Source: Nannocystis bainbridge
Lineage (GTDB): Bacteria; Myxococcota_A; Polyangia; Nannocystales; Nannocystaceae
Length of the DNA: 64,000 bases
Reading direction: 5' to 3'
NCBI RefSeq assembly: GCF_028368995.1
Contig: NZ_JAQNDL010000002.1
Span: forward strand, 1,919,724 to 1,983,723
In this document: piece by piece, positions 36,035 to 47,342 of the stretch
Position numbering within the stretch: the stretch's first letter is position 1
Layout of the letters: each line of letters begins with the position of its first letter
The notes under the pieces: model-generated
What the model was told of the DNA's origin: nothing
The model's database searches: none
Seen by the model: only the letters and a program-made list of their open reading frames with translations
Made by a program: the position numbers and the translations under genes

Positions 36035-37228
36035 TCACATCGGCGGCACGAACTCGTCGCACGTCTGCGCGATCAGGCCGACCGCCTCGGAGAAGAACGA
36101 GTCGTAGCTGGGCGCGCACACGCTGCCGGAGATGCCCTGATCGCCGAAAGAGTTGACGAACTCGCGGATGCGCGGGCTCGGCTCGGCGCCGGAGCTGTCG
36201 ACCAGCGGCCCGCAGATGCTGTTGGGCTGGTCGTTGTCGCCGTACAGGCCGAGGACCACCAGCGCCTTCTCGTCGCCCTTCTTGGCGGCCACCAGCGACG
36301 CCTTCCAGCCGGCCGGGTTGCCGGCCGAGCCGTCGCCGAAGTTGTCGTCCTCGTCGGTGACGATGGTGACGACCAGGATCGCGTCCTGGCGCAGGAACCC
36401 GTTGTTGCACTGGAACGCCGGGCCGCTCGGCGCGACCGCCTGGACCATCGCCTCCATCGGCCGCTCCGGGTCGGAAGTCGAGCCGGTGCCGACCTGGGCC
36501 GCGCAGGCGAACGTCGAAGTCAGGTCGGGCTCGCTCACGTCCATGTAGCGGAAGCCGGTCGAGAAGTTGCAGTCCTTCGAGCTCGACTGCAGGCCGCGCG
36601 GATGGGTCACGCCGGCCCCCAGCACGTCCTCGCATTCGAGCGGCGGCGTGCCGCAGGTGTAATCGAGGCCGGCCACCGGGCAGGTGTTGCCGAACAGCGG
36701 GCAGATCAGGTTGCAGCCGCCGAACACCCACGGGTCGGTGTCGATCACCATGATGTGATAGTCCTGGGCCTCGTCGAGCTGATCCTGGATCGACGAGATG
36801 AAGCCGGGGAAGCTGTCGATCAGCGACTGTTGCTCGTCGCTCATCGACCCCGAATTGTCGATGATGAACAGGAAATCGACCTTGCGACAGCCCATCTCGT
36901 CGCCGTCGGTCGTCACCCCGTCGGTGGTCTCCTCGACCCCGACATCGAGCTTGGGGGACCCGCCCGTGCTGGTCGGATCGCTCGTCCCGGTGGTCGTCGG
37001 GGCCGACGTCTCGCTGTCGCTGTTGCTCTCGCTGCCGCTGGCCTCCGACGTGGCCTCGGTGCCCGACTGCGACGAACCGGTGGTGCTCGTCGTGTTCGTA
37101 CTATTGGTGGTCGGCGCCGTCGTCACGCCGGTGGTCGCGTTGCTGTTCGATGTCTCGACGTCGTCACCGCATGCGGAGAGGATCGAGAGCGTGGCGAGAA
37201 GGGTGCAGGTACGACGAAATCGGGTCAT
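36035..37228 (-). CDS. VWA-domain lipoprotein
   Basis: This is a 397-residue predicted lipoprotein. Signal and lipobox LSILSAC are followed by a Ser/Thr/Gly linker (about 25-95). The von Willebrand factor A domain (about 115-380) has a complete MIDAS motif DNSGSMS (about 124-130), the second MIDAS Thr/Asp in TDEDDN and Cys pairs suggesting disulfides. VWA domains bind metal and partner proteins; here a cell-surface adhesion or predation role is possible, but no partner gene is adjacent. A TATATA box 15 nt before ATG 37228 and AAGGA give it a conventional leader, unlike the leaderless genes. Confidence 0.8.
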   Translation of the reverse strand: MTRFRRTCTLLATLSILSACGDDVETSNSNATTGVTTAPTTNSTNTTSTTGSSQSGTEATSEASGSESNSDSETSAPTTTGTSDPTSTGGSPKLDVGVEETTDGVTTDGDEMGCRKVDFLFIIDNSGSMSDEQQSLIDSFPGFISSIQDQLDEAQDYHIMVIDTDPWVFGGCNLICPLFGNTCPVAGLDYTCGTPPLECEDVLGAGVTHPRGLQSSSKDCNFSTGFRYMDVSEPDLTSTFACAAQVGTGSTSDPERPMEAMVQAVAPSGPAFQCNNGFLRQDAILVVTIVTDEDDNFGDGSAGNPAGWKASLVAAKKGDEKALVVLGLYGDNDQPNSICGPLVDSSGAEPSPRIREFVNSFGDQGISGSVCAPSYDSFFSEAVGLIAQTCDEFVPPM

Positions 37229-37291
37229 GGCAGCATCGTCCTTATATACGAGGCCAGTCCCCCACCGCTGCCCGGGCGCCGCGCGCTGCCG

Positions 37292-37366
37292 TCAGTTGTC
37301 GCACGCCAACACGCCCGGCGGCTGGCCACCTTCCGGACACACGTCCTTCGGAGGCCCGAACGCCAT
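37292..37366 (-). CDS. Possible 24-residue small protein
   Basis: ATG 37366 is preceded by a GGGGGG-containing purine stretch (about 6 nt) and followed by 24 codons to TGA (37292). The peptide is MAFGPPKDVCPEGGQPPGVL with CDN at the end, with two Cys. It lies in the divergent region between the VWA and spermidine-synthase-like genes and contains a GGCCAC...GGAGGC-type inverted repeat. It may be a short secreted peptide or merely a chance frame. No homologue is known to me. Confidence 0.28.
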   Translation of the reverse strand: MAFGPPKDVCPEGGQPPGVLACDN

Positions 37367-37422
37367 GACGGTCCCCCCGCAGCGGGTGTTACGCTCGCGG
37401 CGACGACACCGTCCCCACGCCC

Positions 37423-39732
37423 GTGCTGCTCTTCGCCCTCACCATCTTTCTCAGCGCATTCCTCCTGTTCCAGGTCCAGCCTCTGATCGGCAAGATCATC
37501 CTGCCCTGGTTCGGCGGCACGCCTGCGGTGTGGACCACGTGCATGCTGTTCTTTCAGGTGCTGCTGCTGGCCGGTTATGCGTACGCGCACGCCGTGATCG
37601 CCCTGCCTGCGCGGCGCCAGGGCCTCGTGCACCTGGCCGTGCTGGTCGCGGCGGTCCTTGCCGGCGCGCCGACCATCTTCCCGCCCGAAGGTTACAAGCC
37701 CGAAGGAGACGGCGTCCCGCTGCTGCAGATCTTGCTCGTGCTGACGGTGAGCGTCGGTCTGCCGTACTTCGCCCTGTCGACCACCGGCTCGCTGGTCCAG
37801 GCGTGGTTCTCGCGGCTGCACCCGTCGCGCTCGCCCTACCCGCTCTACGCCCTGTCGAACATCGGCTCGCTGCTCGGCCTCCTGACCTTCCCGTTCCTCG
37901 TCGAGCCGCGGCTCGGCTCGGTCACCCAGGCCTCGCTGTGGTTCTTCGGCTTCGTCGGCTTCTGCGTGCTGTGCGGCGTGATCGCGGTCCAGACCACCCG
38001 CGCCGGCGCGGCCGAGCCCGCGGCCGCGCGCGAGGCCGATGTCGCCGTGCCCGCGCCGACCTGGGGTCTGCGGGCCGTGTGGGTCGCGCTCGGGGCCTGC
38101 GCCTCGATCATGCTGCTGGCGATGACCAACCAGATGGCGATCGACGTCGCCAGCGTCCCGTTCCTGTGGGTCATCCCGCTCGCGCTCTACCTGCTGAGCT
38201 TCATCCTCTGCTTCTCGTCCGAGCGCTGGTACCCGCGGGTGCTGTTCTACCCGCTGTTCGTCGGGGCCACCGCGGGTGTCGTCGGCCTCATGCTGGCCGG
38301 GGCCGACGCCGGCATCGAACAGCAGGCCCTGGTCTACTGCGCCGCGATCTTCATCTACGCCATGGTCTGCCACGGCGAGCTGTACCGTCTGCGCCCGCAC
38401 CCGCGTCACCTCACCGCCTTTTACCTGGCGCTCTCGGTCGGCGGCGCGCTCGGCGGGGTGTTCGTCGGCGCGATCGCCCCGCTGGTGTTCTCCGCCTATT
38501 ACGAGCTGCACATCGGCCTCGTCGCCACCTCGCTGCTGGTCCTGCACGCGTTCCGCCGCGACCAGCGGCTGGGGCTGCGCGGCCGCCCGGTCGCCGCCAT
38601 CGTGCTCGTCGGCGCCGCCGCCGTCGCCTACGCCCTGTGGCGGGTCCGGACCGACAGCCCCGACTCGTTCCGCTACATCGGCCCGCTCGCCGGCGCCCTG
38701 CTGTGCATGCTGCTGTTCGGGTTCCTGTGGAGCCTGCGCGTTCGCACAGGTCTTTCCGACCCTGTCCCTCAGGACAGCCCGGCCGGCCCGCGCTGGATCG
38801 ACGACGGCGCCCGCATCAACCACGGCCGGGCCCGCCTGGCCTGGCTGCTGCCGCTCGCCGCCATCGTCCTGCTCGCCGTCAACCTCGGCATCGAGGCCCG
38901 CTACCGCACCAGCGAGGCGTTGACGATCGAGCGCGGCTTCTTCGGCGTGCTGCGGGTCGCCGATCGCTACACCCACGATCCGCTGCTGGCCCGGCGGATC
39001 CTGTTCCACGGCGCCATCAACCACGGCTTCCAGTTCCGCGACCGCGAGCGCCAGATGTGGCACAACTCGTACTTCGCCGAGGAGAGCGGGATCGGCACCG
39101 CGCTGACGCGCCACCCCAAGCGCAAGCGCGGCGAGCCGCTCAAGATCGGCCTCCTCGGCCTCGGCTCCGGCACCCTGCTGACCTACGGCCGCCCGGGCGA
39201 CACCATCCGGATCTACGAGATCGATCCCGAGGTCGAGCCGCTCAGCCGCGAGTACTTCACCTACTTCGAGCGCACCGAGGCAAAAGCCGAGGTCGTGCTC
39301 GGCGACGGCCGCCTCTCGCTCGAGCGCGAGCCCGATCAGGCCTACGACGTCCTGATCCTCGACGCCTTCAGCAGCGACGCCATCCCGATGCACCTGCTGA
39401 CCCGTGAGGCGTTCGTGACGTACTTCCGCCACCTCGCGCCCGACGGCGTCCTCGCCGCCAACATGAGCAACCGCCACGTCGACATCCGCCCGGTGCTCAA
39501 GCAGCTGGCCCAGCATTTCGCGTGGGAGTTCGTGTGGATCGAGAACCACAGCGACGAACCCCGCGGCGTCTATGCGGCCGACTGGGGCCTGCTCACCCGC
39601 GACCAGGCGTTCCTCGCCGACCCGCTGGTCGAGATGCGCAAGGGCGACACCAGCGGCGTCTCGACCGACCTCCGCATGTGGACCGACGATTACAGCAACC
39701 TGTTCGCGGTCCTCAAGTGGTTCCACGGTTAG
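37423..39732 (+). CDS. Membrane-bound spermidine synthase-like fusion protein
   Basis: This is a 769-residue protein. An N-terminal part of about 12 transmembrane helices (about 1-525, with LLFALTIFLSAFLLFQVQPL at the start) is joined to a C-terminal spermine/spermidine-synthase-like Rossmann domain (about 560-769). The latter shows GLLGLGSGTLLTYG (SAM-binding Gly loop), YEIDPEV, LGDGRLSL and LDAFSSDAIP (D-x-x-DA motif). Such fusions are widespread; some link to polyamine metabolism or transport, but aminopropyl transfer is unproven. A hairpin CTGTCC-CTCA-GGACAG at about 38760-38775 codes a loop between the membrane helices (VPQDSP). The start is GTG 37423. Confidence 0.82.
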   Translation: MLLFALTIFLSAFLLFQVQPLIGKIILPWFGGTPAVWTTCMLFFQVLLLAGYAYAHAVIALPARRQGLVHLAVLVAAVLAGAPTIFPPEGYKPEGDGVPLLQILLVLTVSVGLPYFALSTTGSLVQAWFSRLHPSRSPYPLYALSNIGSLLGLLTFPFLVEPRLGSVTQASLWFFGFVGFCVLCGVIAVQTTRAGAAEPAAAREADVAVPAPTWGLRAVWVALGACASIMLLAMTNQMAIDVASVPFLWVIPLALYLLSFILCFSSERWYPRVLFYPLFVGATAGVVGLMLAGADAGIEQQALVYCAAIFIYAMVCHGELYRLRPHPRHLTAFYLALSVGGALGGVFVGAIAPLVFSAYYELHIGLVATSLLVLHAFRRDQRLGLRGRPVAAIVLVGAAAVAYALWRVRTDSPDSFRYIGPLAGALLCMLLFGFLWSLRVRTGLSDPVPQDSPAGPRWIDDGARINHGRARLAWLLPLAAIVLLAVNLGIEARYRTSEALTIERGFFGVLRVADRYTHDPLLARRILFHGAINHGFQFRDRERQMWHNSYFAEESGIGTALTRHPKRKRGEPLKIGLLGLGSGTLLTYGRPGDTIRIYEIDPEVEPLSREYFTYFERTEAKAEVVLGDGRLSLEREPDQAYDVLILDAFSSDAIPMHLLTREAFVTYFRHLAPDGVLAANMSNRHVDIRPVLKQLAQHFAWEFVWIENHSDEPRGVYAADWGLLTRDQAFLADPLVEMRKGDTSGVSTDLRMWTDDYSNLFAVLKWFHG

Positions 39733-39765
39733 CGGCGCGACGCCGTGAAGACGGGTGGCCCATGG

Positions 39766-39930
39766 TGCGGTGATTCGCGCCGCACGTGTTCGCTACTCCC
39801 GGAGCCGCGCACGCGGGCGAACCGTGTGCGGTGATTCACGCCACCCGGCCCGGACGCGCATCGAGCCGCAGCGAACACGGGCGACCCGGGTGCGGTGATT
39901 CGTGTCGCACCCGCTGCGGTGATTCGCGTC
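39766..39930. repeat. Four TGCGGTGATTC direct repeats
   Basis: TGCGGTGATTC occurs at 39766, 39827, 39891 and 39915, each followed by GCG, ACG, GTG or GCG. Intervals are 61, 64 and 24 bp. It lies between the convergent stops of the spermidine-synthase-like gene (39732) and the 93-residue protein (39996). The intervals are separated by Arg/Ala-rich spacer with shared CGAACACGGGCGACC-type pieces, so it is a degenerate tandem repeat rather than random. Confidence 0.6.
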
Positions 39931-39995
39931 ATGACCCCGAGCCCGTTCTTGTCCGCCGGAAGCGCGAGCCGGGGCTCCGCGCCGCCGTGAGGCCG

Positions 39996-40277
39996 CTACG
40001 CGCAGCGACCGCCGCAGAACTCGTCCGCCTGGCCGACGCACGTCGCGTCCCACCGCGAATCGCAGCAATACGCGTCGCGCTCGCACACGCACGCCACCAC
40101 CTCCGCGTCGTCGCACGCCGGCTGCTGCGACACCTCGCAGCACGGCTGATCGCCGACCGGCAGCTCGTCCGCCTCGTCCGGATCGACCGTCGGTCCCATA
40201 CCGGGATCACAGTCTTGCACGAACGGGATCGCTAACGCGAGGGTCCCGACGAGGCTCCCCAACTGATTCCATGGCAT
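39996..40277 (-). CDS. Small Cys-rich secreted protein (YCC-WD-C type)
   Basis: This 93-residue protein has an N-terminal hydrophobic signal-like segment (about 3-20, NQLGSLVGTLALAIPF) and a mature part rich in Cys. The pattern C-x-C-x-x-D-x-Y-C-C-x-x-x-W-D-x-x-C (CVCERDAYCCDSRWDATC, about 64-81) recurs in predicted secreted proteins of Nannocystis- and Plesiocystis-like genomes. Function is unknown, possibly a disulfide-stabilised surface or toxin-like module. ATG 40277 was chosen because GAGG lies 7 nt upstream; much longer in-frame upstream extension has poor codon quality. Confidence 0.6.
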   Translation of the reverse strand: MPWNQLGSLVGTLALAIPFVQDCDPGMGPTVDPDEADELPVGDQPCCEVSQQPACDDAEVVACVCERDAYCCDSRWDATCVGQADEFCGGRCA

Positions 40278-40477
40278 CGCATTCCTCGTTTCCGGCCGCG
40301 CGCACGGCTCGCGCGGCGCACCGTCGGCGGAATTGTGGGCCCGGCGAACAGCGAAGCAATCGCGGCGCTTGCGGCGGGCCACAGCGCCCGCGGTCGCCCG
40401 CGCACCAGCCGGCGCGCGTGAGCCCGGGGCGCCCGTGCGGCCCACGACGGCGCGCCCCGCCAGGCCCCGCGCGGCGT

Positions 40478-40490
40478 TACACTGCCGCGC
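40478..40490 (+). promoter_or_regulatory. Leaderless-type promoter of the ABC ATPase gene
   Basis: TACACT at 40478-40483 ends 7 nt before ATG 40491. No Shine-Dalgarno is present. Confidence 0.4.
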
Positions 40491-41123
40491 ATGATCGCCC
40501 CCCTCGTCGCCCGCGGCCTGACCAAGCGCTACGGCACGACCTGTCTGTTCGAGCACCTCGACCTCGACCTCGAGGCTGGCGAGGTCCTCGTGCTCGTCGG
40601 CCCCAACGGGGCAGGCAAGTCGACCCTCATCGGCTGTCTCACCGGCGGCGTCGTGCCCGACGCCGGCAGCGTCGTGCTCGGCGGCCACGACCTGCGCAGC
40701 GCCCCGCTGGCGGCCCGCGCCGCCCTGCGCTTCCTGCCGCAGGAGGTCGAGGTCCCGCAGGGCCTCACCGGCCGCGAGCTCGTCGAGTTCTACGCCGGGG
40801 TGTTCGGCGAACCGCTCGGCCGCGAGCGCGCCATCGCCCTCGCCGACCTCGGCCCCGCGATCGACCACCTCGCCACCACCTACAGCCTCGGCATGCGCAA
40901 GCGCCTCGTCGCCGCCGCGCTCACCCTCGGCGAGGGCGTCCTGTACGTCCTCGACGAGCCGTTCGCCGGCCTCGACCGCCAGGCCCGCGCCGCCCTGATC
41001 GCCGCCCTCGTGGCCGCCCGCGCCGCCGGCGTCGCCCTCGTGCTGTCCGCCCACGACCCCGAGGACATCGCCGCCCTCGGCGGCGCCCGCGTGCTCGAGC
41101 TCGGCCGCCCGATCGCGGCATGA
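40491..41123 (+). CDS. ABC transporter ATP-binding protein (orphan)
   Basis: This is a 210-residue ATPase with Walker A VGPNGAGKST (about 37-46), signature SLGMRKR (about 131-137, a degenerate LSGGQ), Walker B VLYVLDEPFAGLD and the H-loop in SAHDPED. The length and motifs fit a single ABC domain of an exporter or bacteriocin-type resistance pump, but no permease is encoded next to it on either side. It may have lost its partner or energise a distant permease. The ATG is 7 nt after a TACACT box. An array of CATGTCC hairpins follows its stop. Confidence 0.82.
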   Translation: MIAPLVARGLTKRYGTTCLFEHLDLDLEAGEVLVLVGPNGAGKSTLIGCLTGGVVPDAGSVVLGGHDLRSAPLAARAALRFLPQEVEVPQGLTGRELVEFYAGVFGEPLGRERAIALADLGPAIDHLATTYSLGMRKRLVAAALTLGEGVLYVLDEPFAGLDRQARAALIAALVAARAAGVALVLSAHDPEDIAALGGARVLELGRPIAA

Positions 41124-41127
41124 GTCG

Positions 41128-41245
41128 ATCCTGTCCATTCGGGCATGCCCGCGCGGACATGCCCTTTCGGACATGGTCTTGAAAACCTGTCCCTTCGAGC
41201 ATCCTTCGACCATCTGTCCCTTCGGCCATCCTTCGAGCGCCCTCG
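41128..41245. repeat. CATGTCC and CCTGTCC hairpins between tandem genes
   Basis: Units include CCTGTCC-ATTC-GGGCATG, CATGCCC-TTTC-GGACATG and CCTGTCC-CTTC-GAGCATC, then CATCCTTCGACCATC-type. They lie between the ABC ATPase stop (41123) and the hydrolase start (41327), so read-through would be tested against them. Confidence 0.6.
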
Positions 41246-41326
41246 AGCCGGCCTCCGCTCCGCCGCCCGCCCCGGCTCTCGCCTGGCCATCCGCGCCTCC
41301 CACCTCACTCCCCGGTTTAAACCCTC

Positions 41327-42127
41327 GTGCCGCACCTCCACGCCGACCGCGCCGTCACCTTCTACCGCCACGCCGGCAGCGGCCCTGCGCTGCTCCTCTT
41401 GCACGCCGGCGCCAGCAGCGGCGTCCAGTGGGAGCGGGTCCTCGCCGCCCTCGCGCCGCGCTGGGAGGTCGTCGCCCCCGACCTCTACGGCCACGGCCAC
41501 ACACCTTGCCCCGAGGACATGTCCCCCGGGACCTTGCTCGAGCGCCAGGTCGCCGTCCTGCTCGCCTTGCTCGACACCCTCGGCGGTCCCGCCCGCGCCG
41601 TCGGCCACTCCTACGGCGCCGTCCTGGCCCTGAGCCTGGCCGCGGCTGCGCCCGCGCGCGTGCGTGACCTCGTGCTCGTCGAGCCGGTCGCGTTCGGCCT
41701 GCTGCCTGACGACGACCCCGCGCTCGCGCCCGTGCACGCGGTCGAGGCCGCGTGCCGCGAGCGCGTCCTCGCCGGCGACCCGGCCGGCGCCACCCGCCAT
41801 TTCCTCGATTTCTGGAGCGACCCCGAGCTGTGGGACTTCCTGCCCGACGCCGACCGCCAGGCCATCGTCGCCGGCGCCCGCGAGCGCCACTTCATCGGCG
41901 GCCCGGCAGTGTTCGGCGCCCCCTTCGCCGCCGCCGACCTCGCGCGGATCTCGTGCCCGATCCGCCTCGTCACCGGCGACGACGGGCCCGAGGCCCCGCG
42001 CGCCGTCGCCGGGCGGCTCGCCACCCTCCTCCCGCAGGCCGAGCCGATCACCGTCGCCGGCGCCGGCCACATGCTGCCGCTCACGCACCACCGCGCGTTC
42101 CTCCGCCTGGTCGAGTCGATGCCCTGA
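41327..42127 (+). CDS. Alpha/beta-hydrolase fold protein
   Basis: This 266-residue cytosolic hydrolase (esterase, lipase or epoxide-hydrolase type) has the oxyanion motif LLHAGASSG (about 24-32) and the nucleophile elbow GHSYGA (Ser about 94). His in GAGHMLPL (about 247) and an Asp in TGDDGPE complete the triad. A CATGTCC-type hairpin at 41503-41535 falls within the loop PCPEDMSPGTLL. The substrate is unknown. The start is GTG 41327. The 3' end has a duplicate fragment 98 bp downstream. Confidence 0.83.
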   Translation: MPHLHADRAVTFYRHAGSGPALLLLHAGASSGVQWERVLAALAPRWEVVAPDLYGHGHTPCPEDMSPGTLLERQVAVLLALLDTLGGPARAVGHSYGAVLALSLAAAAPARVRDLVLVEPVAFGLLPDDDPALAPVHAVEAACRERVLAGDPAGATRHFLDFWSDPELWDFLPDADRQAIVAGARERHFIGGPAVFGAPFAAADLARISCPIRLVTGDDGPEAPRAVAGRLATLLPQAEPITVAGAGHMLPLTHHRAFLRLVESMP

Positions 42128-42150
42128 CGTCTCCGCCTGTGGGTCGAGCG

Positions 42151-42203
42151 GTCGCCGACGCCGACCCGACGCTGCCGCTCACGCACCACGGCGCGTTCCT
42201 TCG
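42151..42203 (+). pseudogene. Duplicated 3'-end fragment of the hydrolase gene
   Basis: The stretch 42151-42203 repeats 42053-42105 (98 bp earlier) with a few substitutions. Both contain CTGCCGCTCACGCACCAC, and the second has GGCGCG for CGCGCG. It codes the same active-site neighbourhood (LPLTHHxAFLR) but no start precedes it. It looks like the scar of a small tandem duplication. Confidence 0.55.
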
Positions 42204-42353
42204 AGCTCCGCGCGCGCTCGTTCCGGACATCGCCGTCGCGCTCCCGTCGCGCGCCTGCGCGCCGGCAATCCACGCACACCCCTTCGCCTCACTCGCGGGC
42301 CTCCACCGGCCTCGACAGCCGCGGTTACCATGCCGGGCTTCGGAGGGTTTGAC

Positions 42354-43871
42354 ATGAATTTCGCTACCTCGCGGCCGCCCATCGCGGCCGCGTTCCTCGT
42401 GCTCGCGGCTTGCGGTGACGACGGCCGCGCCACCGCCACCGACGTCACGACCGCCAACGCGACCGCGACCACCACCATGACCACCGGCGCCACCCCGACC
42501 AGCACGGGCGAGCCCGACACCGGCACCGACAGCGCGAGCGACACCGCCGCGCCGACCGGCACCACCACCGTCGATCCCCCCACGAGCACCACCGGCACTA
42601 CCGAGCCGGCGCAGACCACCAGCACCACCGCGGCCGGCTGCGGCGCCTGCGCTCAGCCCAACCAGCTGTGCGTCGACGACGTGTGCGTGACCTCGTGCCA
42701 GGGCCAGGGACCGGACGCCTGTCCCGAAGGCCAGGTGTGCGACATCATCAGCGGCGAGTGCCACGCAGAGAGCGACCCGTGCACCCTCGCCGGCCTCGAG
42801 ACCACCTGCGCCGACCTGTCCTGTGGGCCAGGTAGCACCTGCGACGGCGTCGGCGCCTGCGTCCCGGTGGCCCCCTGCGCCGACGTCGCCTGCACCGACG
42901 ACGGCCACTGCTGGGGCACCCTGTGCGGCTGCGAGCGCGTGGTCGAGTGTCAGGAGCCGACCGCCGAGCAGCTCAACGGCCCGTTCTCGACCGAGATCGG
43001 CGGCATCGACTTCGCCGACGACTGCAACGCCTGGATGGTCACCCTGCGCAGCGGCCCCGACTACGTGCGCCGCCTCAAGCCCGACGGCGAGCTGACCCAA
43101 TGGACAGGTGTGGCCAACCTCAACATGGGCGAGGTCAAGGTGCTGCGCCGCCTCACCGTCCCGCAGCTGACCCACGTGCCGCCGCTGGCCGCCGGTCCCA
43201 ACCGCCCGACCCCGGTCGAGGGCCTCGGCGAGGTCGCCATCACCTACACCTGCTGCGCCCAGTGCGGCTGTCAGGCCGACCCGCCGCAGGGCGTGGCCCG
43301 GCTCGACGAGGCCAACATGAACTCGCCGCTGCCGATCGTCATCGTCGCCCAGGTGACCCAGGGCGACGGCCCGTTCGGCAGCACCGCCGCCGACGCCGGC
43401 CCGCACGGCCTCGCGTGGGGCGAGGACCGCGTGCTCTACGTCGGCAACAGCACGATGAACGGCGAGTACAACGACGCCGACCTCGACGCCGCCACCCAGG
43501 ACGTGGTGTTCACGTTCGACGCCCGCGTCACCGCCAGCGCCCCCGTCAGCCCGGTCCACCTGCTGGTCGCCCTCGACGGCGGCACCGTCTACCGCTTCAA
43601 CGCCCAGACCAAGCAGGCCGAGTTCGTCGTCGACCTGATGGCCGACGTCACCAGCCTCGCCCACGACGCCTTCACCGGCCACGTCTACGCCGGCCTCGGC
43701 GACCTCGAGGTGGTCCGGATCGCCCCGTTCACCGGTGAAGTCGAGCCGTTCCAGACCATGCCCGGCGTCGGCCGCGTCGCGGTCAGCCCGAGCGGCAAGC
43801 TGTGGTACACGCCGGTGAAGTCCCTCGCCGACCTGCCGCTGCAATCGTGGGACCTGCCGATGGCGTTCTGA
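42354..43871 (+). CDS. Cys-rich lipoprotein with beta-propeller-like C-terminal part
   Basis: This is a 505-residue predicted lipoprotein. The lipobox LVLAAC follows the signal peptide. A Thr/Ser/Gly/Ala linker spans about 25-95, followed by a Cys-rich segment (C-x-x-C, then QLCVDDVCVTSCQG-like repeats to about 200). The C-terminal part has repeated blocks of YRFNAQTKQAEFVVDLMADVTS and VVRIAPFTGEVEPF type, as in beta-propellers or SMP-30/virginiamycin-B-lyase-like proteins. A good Shine-Dalgarno (GGAGGG) precedes ATG 42354. Two in-gene CCTGTCC...GGCCAGG hairpins (about 42718 and 42815) encode CPEGQVC and DLSCGPG. The role is unknown; it precedes the kinase of the graspetide locus, but no link is shown. 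Confidence 0.72.
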   Translation: MNFATSRPPIAAAFLVLAACGDDGRATATDVTTANATATTTMTTGATPTSTGEPDTGTDSASDTAAPTGTTTVDPPTSTTGTTEPAQTTSTTAAGCGACAQPNQLCVDDVCVTSCQGQGPDACPEGQVCDIISGECHAESDPCTLAGLETTCADLSCGPGSTCDGVGACVPVAPCADVACTDDGHCWGTLCGCERVVECQEPTAEQLNGPFSTEIGGIDFADDCNAWMVTLRSGPDYVRRLKPDGELTQWTGVANLNMGEVKVLRRLTVPQLTHVPPLAAGPNRPTPVEGLGEVAITYTCCAQCGCQADPPQGVARLDEANMNSPLPIVIVAQVTQGDGPFGSTAADAGPHGLAWGEDRVLYVGNSTMNGEYNDADLDAATQDVVFTFDARVTASAPVSPVHLLVALDGGTVYRFNAQTKQAEFVVDLMADVTSLAHDAFTGHVYAGLGDLEVVRIAPFTGEVEPFQTMPGVGRVAVSPSGKLWYTPVKSLADLPLQSWDLPMAF

Positions 43872-43946
43872 GGCCCCGGCGATGCCGCGCGCGTCCGCGA
43901 TCTGCCGCTCGCTCGCCGATCGGCGCGAGGCCGCCGAGGTGCGCCG

Positions 43947-47006
<3,060 letters not shown>

Positions 47007-47008
47007 CT

Positions 47009-47056
47009 GTTGGATCGCCGTGGGATGGCAGCGCCGCGGCGCCGACTATCCTGCCT
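47009..47056 (+). promoter_or_regulatory. Twin promoter element 1, before the graspetide precursor gene
   Basis: The conserved block TGTTGGATCGCCGTGGG (47009-47025) is followed by TGGCAGCG (47027-47034), a variable stretch, and CTATCCT (47047-47053). The same blocks at the same distances occur at 52151-52195; the distance from TGTTGG to TATCCT is 39 nt in both. TGGCAG with TATCCT at 15-nt spacing can be read as a promoter. The upstream block could bind an activator. The gene start is 47101, leaving a leader of about 40 nt with an AGGTAGAGG ribosome site. The kinase stops at 47006. Confidence 0.6.
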
Positions 47057-47100
47057 CGACTCGACGCATCCGCGCTCGAGCTCACGAAAGCAGGTAGAGG

Positions 47101-47313
47101 ATGTCCAAGAAGTTGATCGATCTGCAAAGCGAAGGGGCCGACGTGCCCTTCTTCGCCCATCTCCTCAGCAGCCAGGCCGACCCGGCCACGCCCGCGGCCG
47201 GCGGCGGCGGCGGCACCAAGCCGGCGCCCACCTATCATTGCCTCGACTCCGAATGCACCAAGAAGTATCCGAGCGACGGTGACGAGCCGACCAGCACGCT
47301 CTGGGACAAGTGA
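47101..47313 (+). CDS. Microviridin-type graspetide precursor peptide
   Basis: This is a 70-residue ribosomal peptide. The leader contains PFFAHLLSSQ (residues 16-25), matching the PFFARFL helix that recruits the ATP-grasp ligases in microviridin precursors (Arg to His and Phe to Leu substitutions). A Gly/Pro/Ala spacer (29-44) is followed by a core with TKKYPSDGDE (53-62), the microviridin core TxKYPSDxE(E/D) with Trp replaced by Gly60. Predicted crosslinks by analogy are Thr53-Asp59 and Ser58-Asp61 esters and Lys55-Glu62 amide. PTSTLWDK forms an unusual C-terminal tail. Cys47 and Cys52 flank the core's N-terminal side. GAGG abuts the ATG. It is followed by the MvdC-like and MvdD-like genes. 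Confidence 0.85.
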   Translation: MSKKLIDLQSEGADVPFFAHLLSSQADPATPAAGGGGGTKPAPTYHCLDSECTKKYPSDGDEPTSTLWDK

Positions 47314-47342
47314 TCGCCGACCCGCGGACGGCCAGGTGAAGC

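Noticed and set aside
39733..39995. tRNA or small RNA gene in the gap with TGCGGTGATTC repeats
   Set aside because: No cloverleaf-like complementarity, no T-loop GTTCGA motif and no promoter-terminator frame were seen.
40491..41123. ABC ATPase as the graspetide immunity pump
   Set aside because: It is 6 kb upstream, separated by unrelated genes and hairpins, lacks a permease and has no shared promoter; the cluster already has a fused exporter.
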